Source of the DNA: Comamonas fluminis
GTDB taxonomy: Bacteria; Pseudomonadota; Gammaproteobacteria; Burkholderiales; Burkholderiaceae_C
Direction: 5' to 3'
NCBI RefSeq assembly: GCF_019186805.1
Contig: NZ_CP066783.1
Span: 1,873,501 to 1,937,500 of the forward strand
Length of the DNA: 64,000 nucleotides
In this document: piece by piece, positions 62,224-64,000 of the stretch
Numbering within the stretch: the first letter of the stretch is position 1
Layout of the letters: each line of letters starts with the position of its first letter
Position numbers and translations under genes: made by a program
Notes under the pieces: generated by a model
Told to the model about the DNA's origin: nothing
Databases searched by the model: none
The model's input: the letters and a program-made list of their open reading frames with translations, nothing else

Positions 62224-63687
62224 ATGAAATATGATGTGATTGTCATTGGCTGCGGTATGTCCGGTATTCTGGCTGGTATTCATCTGAAAAATAGCGGCAA
62301 GAAATTCATTATTCTGGAGAAGGCCAAAACGCTGGGTGGAACCTGGCGAGATAATACCTACCCCGGTTTGACTTGCGATGTGCCTTCGCACGCCTATACC
62401 TATTCCTTTGAGCCTAACCCTGAGTGGTCGCGTGTGTTGCCGCCGGGTGCAGAGATTCAGCAGTACTTCCAGATGGTCTATGACAAATATGGCATTGCTG
62501 AATACGCGCAGTTCAATACCGAAATTACGAATGCGCAGTGGGAAGGCGATGCCTGGACGCTGCAGGACCAGCATGGCAAGCGCTATGAAGGACGCGTGGT
62601 AGTGGCCGCGACCGGTGTGCTGCATCACCCCAACTATCCGCAGATTCAGGGGCTGGAAGATTTTGAAGGTGATGTGATTCACAGCGCCCGCTGGGATCAC
62701 TCCGTGCCGCTGGAGGGCAAAAAGATTGCGGTGATTGGCACGGGCTCTACGGGCGTGCAGATTGTTTCCGCCCTGGCGGAGCGCAGCAAGGTCAGGCATT
62801 TCCAGCGCACTGCGCAGTGGATTTTCCCGGTCGAGAATCCTGCATTCAGCGAAGAGCAGCGCGCTGAGTTTCGCAGCAACCGGGATTTGCTCGTATATCT
62901 GCAGCGTGAGCCCACGTATCTGGCCAATGTGGAGCGATTCACCCAGGGCGTGCTGGACCCGGATTCCGAGCAGATTCAGGAAATTCAAAAGCTGTGCCAG
63001 GAAAATCTGGATAACAGCGTTGCCGATCCGGCGCTGCGCAAGAAACTGCAGCCCAATTACCGTGCGGGCTGCAAGCGCCTGATTTACTCGCCCGACTACT
63101 ACAAGGCGATTCAGCAGCCGCATTCCGAGCTGGTGACCGAGGGTATCGAAAAGCTTGAAAAAACGGGCATTCGCACCAGCGATGGCGTGCTGCATGAAGT
63201 GGACATCGTGGTGCTGGCCACGGGCTTCAAGGCCGACCGCTATGTGCGCCCCATGAATGTGACGGGGCTTCAGGGGCAAACACTGGAGCAGGCCTGGAGT
63301 AATGTGCCCACCGCCTATAAGTCCATCTCGGTGCCGGACTTCCCGAACTTCTATTTCATGAACGGCCCCACATCGCCGGTGGGCAACTTCTCGCTGATCG
63401 ATACATCCGAGATGCAGTGGGGCTATATCTGGCAACTGATAGAGCGGGTCAGCGATGGCAGCATTGCTGGGCTGTCTGCAAAGTCCGAAGCACTGGCGAA
63501 CTACGATCAGGAGCGCCTGCAGGCGGCCAAGGGCTCGGTCTTTGGCTCGGGTTGCAATAGCTGGTATCTGGACAAGAACGGCGTGCCCAATACCTGGCCG
63601 TGGTCACAGTCGCGTTTCCGTGAAGAGATGTCCCAGCCCGTCTGGCAGGACTACACCCATCATCAGACAGAAGTCGTCGCTGCCTGA
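62224..63687 (+). CDS. Flavin-containing Baeyer-Villiger monooxygenase
   Basis: A 487-residue class B flavoprotein. Two Rossmann motifs are visible: VIVIGCGMSGILAGIHLK for FAD and VIGTGSTGVQIVSALAE for NADPH. The BVMO fingerprint FxGxxxHxxxW is present as FEGDVIHSARWD (147-158). GGTWRDNTYPGLTCDVPSHA is the usual FAD-side block. It inserts oxygen next to a ketone to give an ester or lactone. The next gene is a hydrolase, the expected partner. The ketone is unknown. Confidence 0.93.
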   Translation: MKYDVIVIGCGMSGILAGIHLKNSGKKFIILEKAKTLGGTWRDNTYPGLTCDVPSHAYTYSFEPNPEWSRVLPPGAEIQQYFQMVYDKYGIAEYAQFNTEITNAQWEGDAWTLQDQHGKRYEGRVVVAATGVLHHPNYPQIQGLEDFEGDVIHSARWDHSVPLEGKKIAVIGTGSTGVQIVSALAERSKVRHFQRTAQWIFPVENPAFSEEQRAEFRSNRDLLVYLQREPTYLANVERFTQGVLDPDSEQIQEIQKLCQENLDNSVADPALRKKLQPNYRAGCKRLIYSPDYYKAIQQPHSELVTEGIEKLEKTGIRTSDGVLHEVDIVVLATGFKADRYVRPMNVTGLQGQTLEQAWSNVPTAYKSISVPDFPNFYFMNGPTSPVGNFSLIDTSEMQWGYIWQLIERVSDGSIAGLSAKSEALANYDQERLQAAKGSVFGSGCNSWYLDKNGVPNTWPWSQSRFREEMSQPVWQDYTHHQTEVVAA

Positions 63688-63762
63688 GGGCGCCCATCGC
63701 TTTCAAGTTCCATGCCCATGGCGCAAGTCTTGGGCAATGTCTATCTCTCTTAAGGAATGAAG

Positions 63763-64000
63763 ATGCAGATTCACCCCGAACTCGCCGCCATGCTGGAAGC
63801 GTTCAAGGACGCTCCCCCCATGGACTTTGTCAACATGCCTGTGCCCGAGATTCGCGAACTCATGGCGCAGATGCCGTTTCCGCCAGCAGACTTGCCCATG
63901 CATGAGGTGCGAGAGCTCAGCATGACGGGCGGCGCAGGCCAGCCCATGAAGGCCAGGCTCTATCGCCCGGATGATGTGCCTGTGGCTCCGGTGATGGTGT
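63763..64000 (+). CDS. Alpha/beta hydrolase (esterase), N-terminal part
   Basis: The first 79 codons of a protein beginning MQIHPELAAMLEAFKDAPPM; the frame stays open to the right edge. AAGG 7 bases before the ATG at 63763 supports this start over the ATG at 63757. The later stretch AGQPMKARLYRPDDVPVAPV followed by MV has the form seen ahead of the first strand in hormone-sensitive-lipase-type esterases, where HGGG follows. It would hydrolyse the ester made by the BVMO. The catalytic residues lie outside the window. Confidence 0.75.
   Translation, partial: MQIHPELAAMLEAFKDAPPMDFVNMPVPEIRELMAQMPFPPADLPMHEVRELSMTGGAGQPMKARLYRPDDVPVAPVMV

Noticed and set aside
40785..64000. Canonical steroid-ring degradation genes (tes/scd)
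   Set aside because: No meta-cleavage dioxygenase, KstD, 3-hydroxysteroid dehydrogenase or KshA-type gene is present, so calling this the known Comamonas steroid cluster is not supported.

Overview
The window looks like chromosomal DNA of a betaproteobacterium of the order Burkholderiales, family Comamonadaceae, most likely Comamonas (C. testosteroni / C. thiooxydans type). This is inferred from the map-glnD and purL neighbourhood, the extended second type of infA, the OmpW and MetY proteins and the many acyl-CoA catabolic operons. No marker gene here proves the species.

Region by region. (1) 1-6673, minus strand: a type VI secretion locus transcribed tssB-tssC-hcp-tssE-tssF-tssG-tssH; tssH (clpV) runs off the left edge. 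Two copies of one short AT-rich motif lie upstream of tssB and upstream of hcp. (2) 7097-14054: a small arsenic-resistance genomic island integrated in the 3' end of tRNA-Pro(UGG). It is bounded by 104-bp direct repeats (att), carries a P4-type tyrosine integrase and an arsR-arsB-arsC-arsH operon, and holds an IS3-family element nested in an IS481-type remnant. A 24-bp tandem motif sits just inside each att repeat and may be the integrase arm-binding sites. (3) 14157-23988: housekeeping genes infA, psd, glnD, map, purL. (4) 24055-34181: a WYL regulator, two small unknown proteins, and a five-gene module of SWIM zinc finger protein, DUF5691-like protein, MoxR AAA+ ATPase, DUF5682-like protein and VWA/MIDAS protein. 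The function of this module is not established as far as I know, and it is the best candidate for an undescribed system. (5) 34210-40650: a DUF808 membrane protein, OmpW, a TonB-C lipoprotein, MetY, a diguanylate cyclase and an RNase D-like exonuclease. (6) 40785-64000: a catabolic supercluster. A leftward operon (SCP-x-like thiolase, two MaoC proteins, SDR, acyl-CoA dehydrogenase, acyl-CoA synthetase, enoyl-CoA hydratase) diverges from an AraC regulator. A TetR gene then leads a rightward operon arranged like the acyclic-terpene (atu) clusters: SDR, carboxyltransferase, acyl-CoA dehydrogenase, enoyl-CoA hydratase, biotin carboxylase, a second acyl-CoA dehydrogenase, BKACE, SDR, acyl-CoA synthetase. 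Last come two SDRs, a Baeyer-Villiger monooxygenase and the start of an alpha/beta hydrolase.

Working model for region 6 (inference). The BVMO and hydrolase would open or cleave a ketone through an ester. CoA ligases would activate the resulting acids. A geranyl-CoA/methylcrotonyl-CoA-type carboxylase would get past a beta-methyl branch, and the beta-oxidation enzymes plus BKACE would shorten the chain. A branched or terpenoid-like substrate fits; the actual compound cannot be read from the sequence.
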